Shown piece after piece: positions 43,342-51,599 of a stretch of 64,000 nt of DNA. Position numbers and translations under genes: made by a program. Source of the DNA: Knoellia subterranea KCTC 19937 (lineage in GTDB: Bacteria > Actinomycetota > Actinomycetes > Actinomycetales > Dermatophilaceae); contig NZ_AVPK01000006.1 of the NCBI RefSeq assembly GCF_000768685.1, positions 124,001-188,000 of the forward strand, read 5' to 3'. The notes beneath the pieces were generated by a model. The model did no database searches, had not been told where the DNA came from, and was given only the letters and a program-made list of their open reading frames with translations. Position 1 is the stretch's first letter, and the number at the start of each line of letters is the position of its first letter.

Positions 43342-44978
43342 CGCTCCTCCTCGAGGACGTGGGTCGTCTGGGTGAGAAGGTCCGCGACGACGCCACCTGC
43401 CTTCTTGACCCGGCTCGGGACGTCAGAGCCACCCATCGCGCCGACCGCAGCGGCGATCTGGCCGGCGATGGCAGGCGCCGCGAAGGACGTCCCACTCCAC
43501 AGGCCGAAGCCTCCGCGGTAGTCGTCGTAGTCAACGGCGCCCCGCGTCGGCACGCCGGTCAGAGCAGAGGATCCCTGCTGCTGCAGGACCTCGGCCCGGC
43601 TCGACGCATTGAACGTCGTGGGCATGGTGCTCACGACGTTCGTGGCCGTGGCGTAGGTCTGCACCCAGTGCCCGGTGTTCGAATAGATCGACACCGTGCG
43701 GCCGTCGGGGTTGAGGGCGCCGACGCTCACCAGGGGGGCCGTGTCGCCGCTCCCCGAGGGGAAGTGGTTCGCGAAGGCCGCGGGATAGAACTCGACGTCG
43801 CTGGCGTTGTTGCCCACCGACGCCACCACCGTCACGCCGTTCTCGGTCAGACCCTTGAGGACCCGAAGCAGGGCCGATTCGTCGTCGAAGGCACCGGGCG
43901 TCTCGTGCCGATAGCCCAGCGACAACGAGACGACATCGATGGCCTCACCCGTGTCCGCTCCGTGGCGAAGCGCCGCCACCTGACGGAGGTGCAGAGCCGT
44001 GAGCGCCGAGACGACGTCCTTCTCATCCGCCACCCCGTCACCCCACATGACGGGAGCCGAGAGGATACGCACGTCGGGGCAGTGTTGCCGCACGACGCCG
44101 GCGATGAAGGTGCCGTGCCCTGCGAGGGGGTCGAGTTGTCCGTTGACCAAATCGATGGTGACTCCCGAGCTCTCCCGGGGCATGTTCACCGGTCCCGGGA
44201 GCTCGTGGGTGCGGTCGTCGGTGAACCACTCGTGCTCCCCCAGACCCGTGTCGAGGATTGCCACGACGGGACCACCCTCGCGTCGCTCGGGTGCGTCGGC
44301 GCTCCAGACCACTGGCATGCGGCCTCCGGGACCGAACCCCACGCCCTGGCCGTAACCCACGCCCTGCCCATAACCGACGCCCTGCCCATAACCGACGCCC
44401 TGGCCGTAGCCGACCCCCTGTCCGTACCCAACACCCTGCCCGTACCCCACCCCCTGCCCGTAGCCACTGGCCGTCATCACGTGGCACAGGCCAACACCGG
44501 TCACGGCTTCGGGGTCCGAGAGCCGCACCGTCTGGAGGATCTCCCATGCGTCCGCGGGCTTGATGGGTGAACCCTCCTGATCCAGCGTGCGGACCGGTTC
44601 GAACCGGATCGCCGTGAACCCCACCCGATCGAGCTCGTCGATCAGATCGTTGCGCTCCGCGAAGGCGAGGGAAGGATCCTCCAGTGGGCGGACGGCATAC
44701 CCAAGGTTCTTGGCCACGGACGCCAAGGCGTCACGGCTGCGGTCGGCCGACCGTCCGATGACGCCGGGGAGGAGGAGAACGTCTCCGACGTAGGCCGTGG
44801 GTTCGGGCCGCAACGGCGTCTCGCGATCCTTGGGATGCACGGTCACCGTGGCGGTCGACGGGTCAAGAACCCGAACGTTCAGCCGACGGACGGCCGTCTC
44901 CGGGAGGAGAACCGGAGGGATGAGTCGCGGTCGGGATTCTCGACCGTCCTGGCCCTGTGCAACCTCGTCGTGGTTCAT
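43338..44978 (-). CDS. Subtilase (S8) with seven GYGQGV repeats
   Basis: A 546-residue serine peptidase: Asp243 (VAILDTGL), His288 (AGHGTFIAGV), Ser498 (SGTSFAAPAIAG) and an oxyanion Asn in SVGNNASDVEF. Before the catalytic domain, residues 172-213 are seven exact GYGQGV hexapeptides ending in GFGPGG, a flexible Gly/Tyr/Gln-rich segment. The N-terminal ~170 residues are a separate non-catalytic domain. There is no signal peptide, unusual for subtilases, so it should act inside the cell. GGAAGG lies 5 nt before ATG 44978. First gene of the operon with sigma factor and CHAT protein; likely partner or target of those proteins. Confidence 0.92.
   Translation of the reverse strand: MNHDEVAQGQDGRESRPRLIPPVLLPETAVRRLNVRVLDPSTATVTVHPKDRETPLRPEPTAYVGDVLLLPGVIGRSADRSRDALASVAKNLGYAVRPLEDPSLAFAERNDLIDELDRVGFTAIRFEPVRTLDQEGSPIKPADAWEILQTVRLSDPEAVTGVGLCHVMTASGYGQGVGYGQGVGYGQGVGYGQGVGYGQGVGYGQGVGYGQGVGFGPGGRMPVVWSADAPERREGGPVVAILDTGLGEHEWFTDDRTHELPGPVNMPRESSGVTIDLVNGQLDPLAGHGTFIAGVVRQHCPDVRILSAPVMWGDGVADEKDVVSALTALHLRQVAALRHGADTGEAIDVVSLSLGYRHETPGAFDDESALLRVLKGLTENGVTVVASVGNNASDVEFYPAAFANHFPSGSGDTAPLVSVGALNPDGRTVSIYSNTGHWVQTYATATNVVSTMPTTFNASSRAEVLQQQGSSALTGVPTRGAVDYDDYRGGFGLWSGTSFAAPAIAGQIAAAVGAMGGSDVPSRVKKAGGVVADLLTQTTHVLEEER
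44341..44466 (-). repeat. 18-bp tandem array encoding GYGQGV x7
   Basis: Seven consecutive 18-bp units (126 bp) with synonymous differences between copies but identical peptide, indicating that the amino-acid sequence is selected. Confidence 0.95.
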
Positions 44979-45076
44979 GAGCGCCTTCCATGAGCTCGAA
45001 TCCGAAACCCCTGGCGGCCGATGCCGTCGATCCAGCCTAGGTACTGGGGTGGGTTACGGGAAAGGAGTTCGGGGAA

Positions 45077-45156
45077 GCCGGCCAGATACGTTCTCGCACA
45101 CCTCTTTTTGCGATCGGTCGGAGATTTTTCTTGGGCCGAGACGTATCTGGCCCGGC
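45077..45156. promoter_or_regulatory. Divergent regulatory region with inverted shared element
   Basis: CGAGAACGTATCTGGCCGGC (minus strand, 45096 to 45077) and CGAGACGTATCTGGCCCGGC (plus strand, 45137-45156) are near-identical copies pointing toward the subtilase and trypsin-like genes. The 12-bp core ACGTATCTGGCC is exact, and the midpoint carries CGATCG. One copy lies 102 nt and the other 75 nt from the start codons. Either promoters for the encoded sigma factor or operators for one regulator. Confidence 0.7.
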
Positions 45157-45226
45157 CCCCGCCGCTCCTTGGGTGATGTCGGGGCCGTGCAGGGGCGGCC
45201 TCGCACCCAATCCAAGGGAGTGCGTC

Positions 45227-46681
45227 ATGGCAACACAGCACGAGCAGGCAGCGCAGCGCGCGGCCATCAGGCCGGTCAAGGAGTCCGTCGAGGACGAGCT
45301 CCTGGCCAAGCCCGGTGTCGTCGCCGTCGACATCGCCGAGAAGGAGACCGACGGCAGGAAGACGGGGGAGCAGAGCATCGTCGTCTTCGTCGAGCAGAAG
45401 AAGCCGACGTCCAAGCTGTCCAAGGGGGCCGCGATCCCCAGGGAGATCGACGGCATCAAGACCGACGTCCAGGAACTCGTCATCGAGCTCCAGCCGGCCT
45501 ACAAGCCGGTCGACGCGGCCGAGCTCCTCGTCGACACGGGCGACTACCCGACGCTGGCCGGCGGCATCGGCATCGGTCCGCGCCGCAGCGTCTTCCTCTC
45601 GCCGCCGGACGTGCCCGCTCCGGGCAACTACGTCTTCGTCGGCACGCTCGGCGCCATGGTGCGCGACCGCACGAGTGGCGCGACGATGGCGCTCACCAAC
45701 TTCCACGTCGCCTGCGTCAACAACACGTGGAGCGTCGGCGACCGCCAGGTGCAGCCGTCGCTCGTCGACGGCGGCGCCCCCACCGGAGAGTTCGGGTCGC
45801 TGACGCGGGCCGCGCTCTCAGAGAACATCGATGGCGCCGTCATCACCGTGGACGCCTCGGAGCCGTGGACCGCCACGGTCACGGGCATCGGTGGCGTCGC
45901 CGGCAGCACGGCAGCGACCGTCGGCATGGCGGTTCAGAAGCGTGGCCGCACGACCGAGCACACGTTCGGCACGGTCGCTTCGACGGACTTCACGGTCACC
46001 GTCAACTACGGCAGTGACGTGGGCTCGCGGACGCTGCGGCACCAGATTCGCATCGACACCGACACCTCGCGCAACCCGCGGTTCTCGGACCACGGGGACT
46101 CGGGCTCGGTCGTGCAGGACATGTCCCGCAACGTCGTCGGCCTCCTCTTCGCCGGAAGCAACGACGGGTCGATGACCTTCGCCAACCCGATCCAGGCCGC
46201 CCTCGACGAACTCGACGTCGACCTGCTGACGGCACCGGTTCTCACCGTGACCCGTCCGATCCTGTCGTGCTTCAACACCCGGATCACGGTCTGTCTCAAG
46301 ACCCGCACCGACATCGGGTGCATGACGATCAAGACGAAGATCCCGGCGCTCTGTCCGACCCTCGTGACCAAGCCGGCGATCTGTGACTTCGTCACGCGGC
46401 CGGCGACGTGTGCCGTCACGAAGATCCCGATCTGCGACCTCGAGTTCACCCGCCCCGGGTGCACCCTCCCGACGCGTGCGTGCGGTGGCGAGTTCGAGCG
46501 CCCGCCGATCGAGGAGTGGTCCCGCGGTGGCGGCGGGTTCGGCTATGGCACCTCGGCCACAGAGGTCGAAGCGGCAGCCGACGAGGCCTACTGGGGTGGC
46601 TACCTCGCCGCCCTGGAGGAGCTCGACGCGCTGGATTCCGAGGGCACTGGCTCCGGCTCCGGCTCTGGCGGAGGGGCCTGA
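45227..46681 (+). CDS. Trypsin-like protease with Thr/Cys repeat tail (putative lanthipeptide substrate)
   Basis: A 484-residue cytoplasmic protein (no signal peptide). Residues about 110-335 are a chymotrypsin-fold peptidase with His160 (TNFHVAC), Asp202 (NIDGAVI) and Ser292 (HGDSGSV). Residues 342-419 hold nine cysteines (348, 356, 365, 376, 386, 395, 403, 412, 419), each preceded 3-6 residues earlier by Thr-Lys/Arg, as in TKPAIC, TRPATC and TKIPIC. A Gly/Ser-rich acidic C-terminus follows. AGGGAG lies 6 nt before ATG 45227. The three genes after it are a kinase, a HopA1-like protein and LanC, the class V lanthipeptide enzyme set. I infer that the tail Thr residues are dehydrated and joined to the cysteines. 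Confidence 0.85.
   Translation: MATQHEQAAQRAAIRPVKESVEDELLAKPGVVAVDIAEKETDGRKTGEQSIVVFVEQKKPTSKLSKGAAIPREIDGIKTDVQELVIELQPAYKPVDAAELLVDTGDYPTLAGGIGIGPRRSVFLSPPDVPAPGNYVFVGTLGAMVRDRTSGATMALTNFHVACVNNTWSVGDRQVQPSLVDGGAPTGEFGSLTRAALSENIDGAVITVDASEPWTATVTGIGGVAGSTAATVGMAVQKRGRTTEHTFGTVASTDFTVTVNYGSDVGSRTLRHQIRIDTDTSRNPRFSDHGDSGSVVQDMSRNVVGLLFAGSNDGSMTFANPIQAALDELDVDLLTAPVLTVTRPILSCFNTRITVCLKTRTDIGCMTIKTKIPALCPTLVTKPAICDFVTRPATCAVTKIPICDLEFTRPGCTLPTRACGGEFERPPIEEWSRGGGGFGYGTSATEVEAAADEAYWGGYLAALEELDALDSEGTGSGSGSGGGA
46250..46483 (+). other. Coding segment of the nine-unit T-[KR]-x-C tail
   Basis: Codons 342-419 of the protease. Units start at Thr 342, 351, 359, 370, 381, 390, 398, 408 and 416; every one of the nine cysteines has one. 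The Thr-to-Cys distance shortens toward the C-terminus (6, 5, 6, 6, 5, 5, 5, 4, 3). Confidence 0.9.
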
Positions 46682-46684
46682 GCC

Positions 46685-47608
46685 GTGGCTTCGTCCCCCA
46701 GCCTGCTCGGCGCGGCCGTCCGTCACGGGCTCGTTCCCGCGGCAGACGTCCGCGCCGGGCGGGTCCGCGTGCGACCCGTCTCCCGCAGCAACGCCGTGCA
46801 CGTCATCGAGCACGACGGGGCGCCGGTGGGCTACGTCAAGCAGGCTGGGGCAGCGGCCCGGCTCGACGGTGACGACACCGTCGGCGCCGAGGCCGCCCTC
46901 CTGGACGCGATCGCGTCCCTGAATCTCGCACCGACCCCGGTCCGTCAGGGGGGACCGGGGTCGGTGTGGATGACCGCCCTCCCGGGTGAGGAACTGTCCG
47001 TGGTGCAGGACCCGGCGCTGCTGCGACCCGCCGCCGTCGAACTCGGTCGCGTCCTGGCGCGCCTCCACCGCCACCCGGTGGGTCCGGGTGTCCCCAAGGC
47101 GCCGACGCCGTGGCCGCTGCTCGACGAGCTCCCGCCCTCGATGGAGGGCGGGGCCGACCGCCCCGACGCGAAGCCCGTCCTCGACGCGCTCGAGTCGCCC
47201 GTGATCCGCCGCGCACTCGAGGCGGCGCGCGCGCAGTGGCGCCCGACCCACCTCATCCACGGAGACATCTCGCCCGGCAACGTCATGGTCACCACCTCGC
47301 CTGCGGGGGACGTCCGCGTTGGCCTCATTGACTTCGAACTCGGTGGGCACGGTTCTCCTGAAATGGATCTCGCGTCCGCCGCCGCCATGCTGACCGAGTT
47401 GTCCCAGCCGGGGTCGGACCTCGCCCAGCTCTGTCTCGAGGCGTATTGGACGGCCTGCGGGCCGGCTTCCCACACGGCCGCATGGCGGTGCGTGCGAGCG
47501 CTCCTCACGGCGTGGCAGGTCGCCCTGACGCTGGGCGAGAAGGGCGCCCTCGACGTCGAACGCCTCCTTGCCCGCGCCACGGCAGCAGCAGTCGAGGTGG
47601 CGTCGTGA
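46685..47608 (+). CDS. APH-fold phosphotransferase (LanK-like kinase)
   Basis: A 307-residue aminoglycoside-phosphotransferase-fold kinase: K52 (VGYVK), catalytic loop HGDISPGN (H192-N199, base D194) and metal-binding D216 in LIDFE. In class V lanthipeptide systems a kinase of this fold phosphorylates Ser/Thr of the precursor; here the Thr-rich protease tail encoded 3 nt upstream is the obvious candidate. GTG 46685 is weakly supported by GGAGG upstream. Its stop overlaps the next start (GTGA). A small-molecule kinase role is the alternative reading if the context is ignored. Confidence 0.85.
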   Translation: MASSPSLLGAAVRHGLVPAADVRAGRVRVRPVSRSNAVHVIEHDGAPVGYVKQAGAAARLDGDDTVGAEAALLDAIASLNLAPTPVRQGGPGSVWMTALPGEELSVVQDPALLRPAAVELGRVLARLHRHPVGPGVPKAPTPWPLLDELPPSMEGGADRPDAKPVLDALESPVIRRALEAARAQWRPTHLIHGDISPGNVMVTTSPAGDVRVGLIDFELGGHGSPEMDLASAAAMLTELSQPGSDLAQLCLEAYWTACGPASHTAAWRCVRALLTAWQVALTLGEKGALDVERLLARATAAAVEVAS

Positions 47609-48516
47609 AGACGTTCTCGGCGGAACACGCGCGCGAACTGCTCGCCGCGCGGGACGTCCTCCGCGAACCTTCGGACGGAACCTCGCCGAGCGAGCGTCTC
47701 TATCAACACTGGTATGCCGTCCGCCCACCTTCCGCACGCCCGTCCCGTCCCTGGGACCCACCGATCGCCTCGCTGGCCCGGGTGGCCCACGCAGCGGCAT
47801 CGGCGTGGGGTGAAGAGGACGTGGAGGTCATCGCCACGGGCATCGCCGGTGTCGTGGTCGTGCACACGGCGACGGGCCGCCGGGCCCTGACGAGGGGTGA
47901 GTACGTCACGACGAGCGGTCGACCCGGCTTCCCGCCACGAGAGGGCGACCGGGTGCGGGTGATCGAGCGTCGCGGTGCCGTCGTTCAGGACGGGTGGTGG
48001 CGCACTTGGGGTGCGGGCTGGGACCAGCGCCGCCCACCTGCGGACACGATCCGCGTCTACCTCAGACCCGCCCAGGGGAGGGTCGCCGAACTCATCCGCA
48101 CCGTGACCAGCGCTCTGGCACACCACGATTCGTGGTTGGTCAAGGTTGCCTCCCGACCGGAGCTGCTCGACCGTCCGGATGCCGTCGTCGCCTACGTCGC
48201 CGGACCCAACCGTCATGCCGCGCGCGCTGCCGTGGCCGACGCCGTCCTTGCTGCAGGTTTGTCGATCGGCGACCCGCCACCCCTCACGTGCCGACTCGGT
48301 GAGGGCGTCGGGTGGGCCGACGACCCCGGCACGGGAGAGAGCTTCGGCGAGGTGCGCTGTCAGGCGATCGCGACGGCATACGCGGCGGTTGAAGGGCACG
48401 CACAGGCGACGACCGACGCCGACTGGCTCGACGCGGTTGCGCGTGAATTCGCCTCTCGCGGAATCGATCCGGCACAGCCGCACCGGACCACGGGGAAGGA
48501 CTTGGTGGCGTCGTGA
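47605..48516 (+). CDS. HopA1-like protein (LanY-like lyase)
   Basis: A 303-residue protein resembling the T3SS-effector HopA1 family as found in class V lanthipeptide clusters, where it removes phosphate to form dehydroamino acids. Visible family-like stretches: SERLYQHWYAVRP near the N-terminus, DTIRVYLRPAQGRVAELI (about 150) and LVKVASRPELLDRPDAVVAYV (about 180-200). The two Arg/Lys-rich segments would suit phosphate recognition. Starts inside the kinase stop (GTGA) and ends inside the LanC start (GTGA), so the three enzymes are made together. The assignment rests on motif memory and context. Confidence 0.75.
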   Translation: MKTFSAEHARELLAARDVLREPSDGTSPSERLYQHWYAVRPPSARPSRPWDPPIASLARVAHAAASAWGEEDVEVIATGIAGVVVVHTATGRRALTRGEYVTTSGRPGFPPREGDRVRVIERRGAVVQDGWWRTWGAGWDQRRPPADTIRVYLRPAQGRVAELIRTVTSALAHHDSWLVKVASRPELLDRPDAVVAYVAGPNRHAARAAVADAVLAAGLSIGDPPPLTCRLGEGVGWADDPGTGESFGEVRCQAIATAYAAVEGHAQATTDADWLDAVAREFASRGIDPAQPHRTTGKDLVAS

Positions 48517-49769
48517 CTGCCGTACTGGAGGGCTTGGTGCCGGAACCCGAACAACTCGTGCGCGGCGCTGAGGACGCCACGGCGGTCCTCGATGCTGCTC
48601 ACCGCGCGGTGGACCTGCTCGTCCGAACGGCCATCCTCGATCGCAGCGGCCCGACGTGGCCCGCCTGGGAACTCGGCCCGGACGGTCGAGCCCATGGAGT
48701 CGTCGCCGGTCGACGCTCCCTCTATGACGGCGATGCCGGGGTGGTGTGGGCTCTGACCCACCTCGGCACCGCCCTGAACCGCCCGGACGCCGCCGAGCTC
48801 GCGGCGTCCGGTGCCTCCACACTCCTGCAGGTGCGTCCGACCGGCCCGGACGCACCTGCAGGACTCCTCGTCGGTGAGGCCGGCGTCGACCTGCTCGCGC
48901 GGGTCGGCGCCCGAACCGCCCCGGGTTGGGCCGACGGGAGTGACATCACCGACGGCCTCGCCGGGATCCTGCTCGGCTTGGCCCGGGCCCGTCGGCACGA
49001 GGACCACGCAGCGGCGATCGTGGCCGAACTGCGTCACCGCTCCCGCGTCGAACCATGGGGCCGCAGCTGGCCCGACCACCGCCTGTCCGGTGGTGCCGCG
49101 CGGCCACTGTGCGGACTCGCGCACGGAGCGTCGGGCATCGCCTGGGCGCTCGCCGAGGCCGCCGCTGTCTGGTCGGGGCTGGCGCCTGCCGCTCTCGACC
49201 TTGCAGCCGACGCGCTCGCCTGGGAGGCCTCGTGGTCCGACCCTGCCCGGGGTGGGTGGCCGGACCTGCGCGAGGGCGATCCGACTTGGCCGGACCTCTG
49301 GTGCCACGGTGCCGCGGGGGCCGGTGCGGTCCGCCTCCGCCTGCTGCAGTTGGCCGGGTCCGGGCTCGACCTGCCGTGGTCGCTCGACACGACCCGCGCC
49401 GAAGCCGAGATGGCCGTGCAGCGCTGCGGTCAGGCGATGTCCGAGGCCGCCGCCACCGTTGCCACGCAGGGCGCTCTCGGTCTCACCGCGGGCTGGTCCC
49501 TCTGTCATGGAGTCGCAGGCCCCACGGGGGTCGTGGCGCTCGCGGCGGACGTGCTCGATGTGCCCGAGCATCGGGAGCGGGCGCTGGCCGCCGCGGCCAC
49601 GTTCGTTCGGAGTGTCCCGCTCGACCCGGAGGAGTGGCCGTGCGGGCTGCGCGGAGCCGACGGCGACGTGTCCCTCGCCAACGGCGTAGCGGGTACGGCG
49701 ATGCTGCTCGCGGATCTCGCCCTCCCGGGGACGGTCCCGCCCGTCGTGCTGCTCGGCTTCGGCCGGTGA
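48513..49769 (+). CDS. LanC-like lanthionine cyclase
   Basis: A 418-residue LanC-family alpha-toroid enzyme. The zinc ligands and acid/base His of characterised cyclases are conserved: H204 (GLAHGASG), C264 (LWCHGAAG), and C331-H332 (LCHGVAG). Additional GDAGVVWAL, GEAGVDLL and DGLAGILLGL segments are the repeated GxxG helices of the fold. It would add cysteine thiols to dehydrobutyrine in the protease tail. GTG 48513 overlaps the HopA1-like stop. It ends 3 nt from the convergent YtxH-like gene. Confidence 0.9.
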   Translation: MTAVLEGLVPEPEQLVRGAEDATAVLDAAHRAVDLLVRTAILDRSGPTWPAWELGPDGRAHGVVAGRRSLYDGDAGVVWALTHLGTALNRPDAAELAASGASTLLQVRPTGPDAPAGLLVGEAGVDLLARVGARTAPGWADGSDITDGLAGILLGLARARRHEDHAAAIVAELRHRSRVEPWGRSWPDHRLSGGAARPLCGLAHGASGIAWALAEAAAVWSGLAPAALDLAADALAWEASWSDPARGGWPDLREGDPTWPDLWCHGAAGAGAVRLRLLQLAGSGLDLPWSLDTTRAEAEMAVQRCGQAMSEAAATVATQGALGLTAGWSLCHGVAGPTGVVALAADVLDVPEHRERALAAAATFVRSVPLDPEEWPCGLRGADGDVSLANGVAGTAMLLADLALPGTVPPVVLLGFGR

Positions 49770-49771
49770 AA

Positions 49772-50131
49772 TCAGCTGCCGGTATGGCGAGTGGCGCTGG
49801 CCCAGGGGTCCTCGCCGCGCGTCGAGCCTGACACGACCCAGGGGTCGCCGCCCGTGGTGCGGTCGCGTCCGTCGCTCACCTGCGACGGAATCGTGCGGGA
49901 GGCGCGCAGCTTTTCGCCGGTGGAGCGGGCGGCATCGGCCACGAAGTCGGCGACGACGGGGGCGGCCTTGGTGCGGGCGTTCTCCTTGGCGACGGCGACC
50001 TGCTTCTGCACCGGCTTGCTGTTCCAGACCTTGCCCGAGACCTCCTTGATCTGGGCATAGCGCTGCTTGCCGGCGCGGGCGCCGAGGACGTAGCCGGCCG
50101 CGAGGCCGACCATGAAACTCATCTTGGGCAT
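49772..50131 (-). CDS. YtxH-like small protein
   Basis: A 119-residue protein: short hydrophobic N-terminus (MSFMVGLAAGYVLGARAG) followed by a helical, Lys/Ala-rich coiled region (KEVSGKVWNSKPVQKQVAVAKENARTKAAPVVADF) and a polar tail. This matches the YtxH/gas-vesicle-like stress protein pattern, of unknown biochemical function. ATG 50131 or the internal ATG 50122 could start translation. It is unrelated by strand to the lanthipeptide-type operon. Confidence 0.65.
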   Translation of the reverse strand: MPKMSFMVGLAAGYVLGARAGKQRYAQIKEVSGKVWNSKPVQKQVAVAKENARTKAAPVVADFVADAARSTGEKLRASRTIPSQVSDGRDRTTGGDPWVVSGSTRGEDPWASATRHTGS

Positions 50132-50278
50132 GGGGCGTGGTCCCTTCCGTTCTGGCCCCCGACCCTACCTGTCGCGGGTCCGCCGCTGGAGTCTGTCGCG
50201 CAGCGCGAGTCCGGGTTCCGCGAACGGGGAGCGGACGGCATACCCTGTGGATCGGTCACCGGCACGTCCGGTGAGCCG

Positions 50279-50363
50279 GGCGGGTTCGCATAGTGGCCGA
50301 GTGCAGTCGCCTTGAAAGCGACCAGAGTGAGAGCTCTCGTGGGTTCAAATCCCACACCCGCCG
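50279..50363 (+). tRNA. tRNA-Ser (anticodon UGA)
   Basis: Acceptor GGCGGGT pairs with ACCCGCC; the anticodon loop CTTGAAA gives UGA; a long variable arm (CAGAGTGAGAGCTCTCG) is typical of class II serine tRNAs; T arm TGGGTTCAAATCCCA. CCA is not encoded. A 24-bp hairpin follows 14 nt downstream. Confidence 0.95.
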
Positions 50364-50376
50364 CCGCGGTTTCACC

Positions 50377-50430
50377 CCACTTCTTGCGCTGTTGGGACAC
50401 GCAGATGTGTCCCAACAGCGCAAGAAGTGG
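50377..50430. terminator. Perfect 24-bp hairpin between tRNA-Ser and lacI-type gene
   Basis: CCACTTCTTGCGCTGTTGGG continuing to 50400 pairs with 50407-50430, loop 6 nt. The core is nearly identical to the repeat at 3238-3410. The LacI-family gene stops exactly at the edge (50431). Confidence 0.85.
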
Positions 50431-51465
50431 TCAGTGGGGTGGGGGGATTTCGCCGGAGCCGCGCACGACGAGGGTCGGCTCGACGACGATGCGATGCGGT
50501 GGAGAGTCGTCGCCGTCGAGTCGAGCGACGAGCAGGTCCGCGGTGAGGCGTCCGATCCGGGCGACGTCCTGGCGGACGACGGTCAGCGGAGGCGAGACCA
50601 GGTCGGCGAGCGGGAAGTCATCGAAGCCGACCAGAGCGATCGCGTCGCTCTGCCCGCGGCGCTGCAGGGCCCGGATGGCTCCCTGGGCCAGGTCGTTGCG
50701 CCCGGCGAAGAGGGCGGTTGGTGGATCGGCCCGGTCGAGGAGGTCCGCGACTGCCGCTTCGCCCGCCCCCGCGCCGCGCACGCCGGAGATGGTGAGCGCC
50801 GGATCGGGGCGTATGCCGCGTGCCTCGAAGGCGGCCACGTAGCCTTCGCGTCGGCGTCGGGCCGTGTAGATCTCGTCGAGGTCGGTGAGGCAGGCGATGC
50901 GCCGATGTCCCTGTGCGAGAAGGTGTTCGACGCCCATTCGGGCGCCTTCGAAGTTCTCGACGGTGACGGAGTCGGCGGCCACTCCCCGCGGTTCGCGGTC
51001 GACGAAGACGACGGGCAGGCCGGCGCGTACCTCGGACGAGAGGTAGTCCTGGCGGTCCGTCGACGGCATGAGCACCAGGCCGTCAACGCGACGCGTCACG
51101 AGGTCGTGGACGAGTGCGCGTTCGCGCTCCGGCTCCTCATCGAGGCTCGCCGAGAGGATCGCCGATCCGCGGTCACGGGCGGCGTCCTCGAGCGAGCGGA
51201 GCAGGGCGGCGGAGAAGCTGTTGCTCACGTCCTGGAGCAGGGCGCCGATGAGGCCGCTGAGGCCGCGACCCCGGCGCAGGTTGCTTGCCGCGAGGTTGTG
51301 GCGGTAGTCGAGGCGAGCAGCGGCTTCCTGCACCCGAATTCGCACGCCCTCCGCCACTCCGGCCTCGTTGTTGACGACCCGCGAGACGGTCTTGATGCTG
51401 ACGCCCGCGAGGGCTGCGACATCGCGCATCGTGGCTCGCCCGGACCGCTCAGGCACGGGGGTCAC
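50431..51465 (-). CDS. LacI family transcriptional regulator
   Basis: A 344-residue repressor. The headpiece TMRDVAALAGVSIKTVSRVVN (about residues 12-32) is followed by the hinge NLAASNLRRG and a periplasmic-binding-protein-like ligand domain (GLIGALLQDVSNSFSAALL to FDDFPLADLVSPPLTVVRQD). GTG 51465 is the longest start; ATG 51429 would begin directly at the headpiece. It diverges from the sugar ABC operon and very probably represses it through TGACAACGTTGTCA operators, releasing them on binding the transported sugar. Confidence 0.93.
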   Translation of the reverse strand: MTPVPERSGRATMRDVAALAGVSIKTVSRVVNNEAGVAEGVRIRVQEAAARLDYRHNLAASNLRRGRGLSGLIGALLQDVSNSFSAALLRSLEDAARDRGSAILSASLDEEPERERALVHDLVTRRVDGLVLMPSTDRQDYLSSEVRAGLPVVFVDREPRGVAADSVTVENFEGARMGVEHLLAQGHRRIACLTDLDEIYTARRRREGYVAAFEARGIRPDPALTISGVRGAGAGEAAVADLLDRADPPTALFAGRNDLAQGAIRALQRRGQSDAIALVGFDDFPLADLVSPPLTVVRQDVARIGRLTADLLVARLDGDDSPPHRIVVEPTLVVRGSGEIPPPH

Positions 51466-51481
51466 CGCCTTCCGGCGACGC

Positions 51482-51573
51482 AGACAACGATGTCACTATC
51501 ACGTCACGAGTTGTACGGCATGCCTTGACCTCGGCGCAAGGTGGCCCTATACATGGCCTTGACAACGTTGTCA
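51482..51573 (+). promoter_or_regulatory. Sugar operon promoter with two LacI-type operators
   Basis: TTGACC (51525-51530), 17 nt, TATACA (51548-51553) is a near-consensus promoter. TGACAACGTTGTCA (51560-51573) is a perfect palindrome at the expected transcription start. AGACAACGATGTCA (51482-51495), a 12/14 match, lies 78 bp upstream near the regulator's start. This spacing would suit looping. Confidence 0.8.
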
Positions 51574-51599
51574 TCGGACACTCAAAGGAGAGCTATTCC

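Noticed and set aside
44341-44466. CRISPR-like array
   Set aside because: Units are 18 bp with no spacers and encode a perfect in-frame hexapeptide repeat in the subtilase.
46685-47608. Aminoglycoside resistance kinase
   Set aside because: The fold is shared, but coupling to HopA1-like and LanC genes makes a lanthipeptide-type kinase far more likely.
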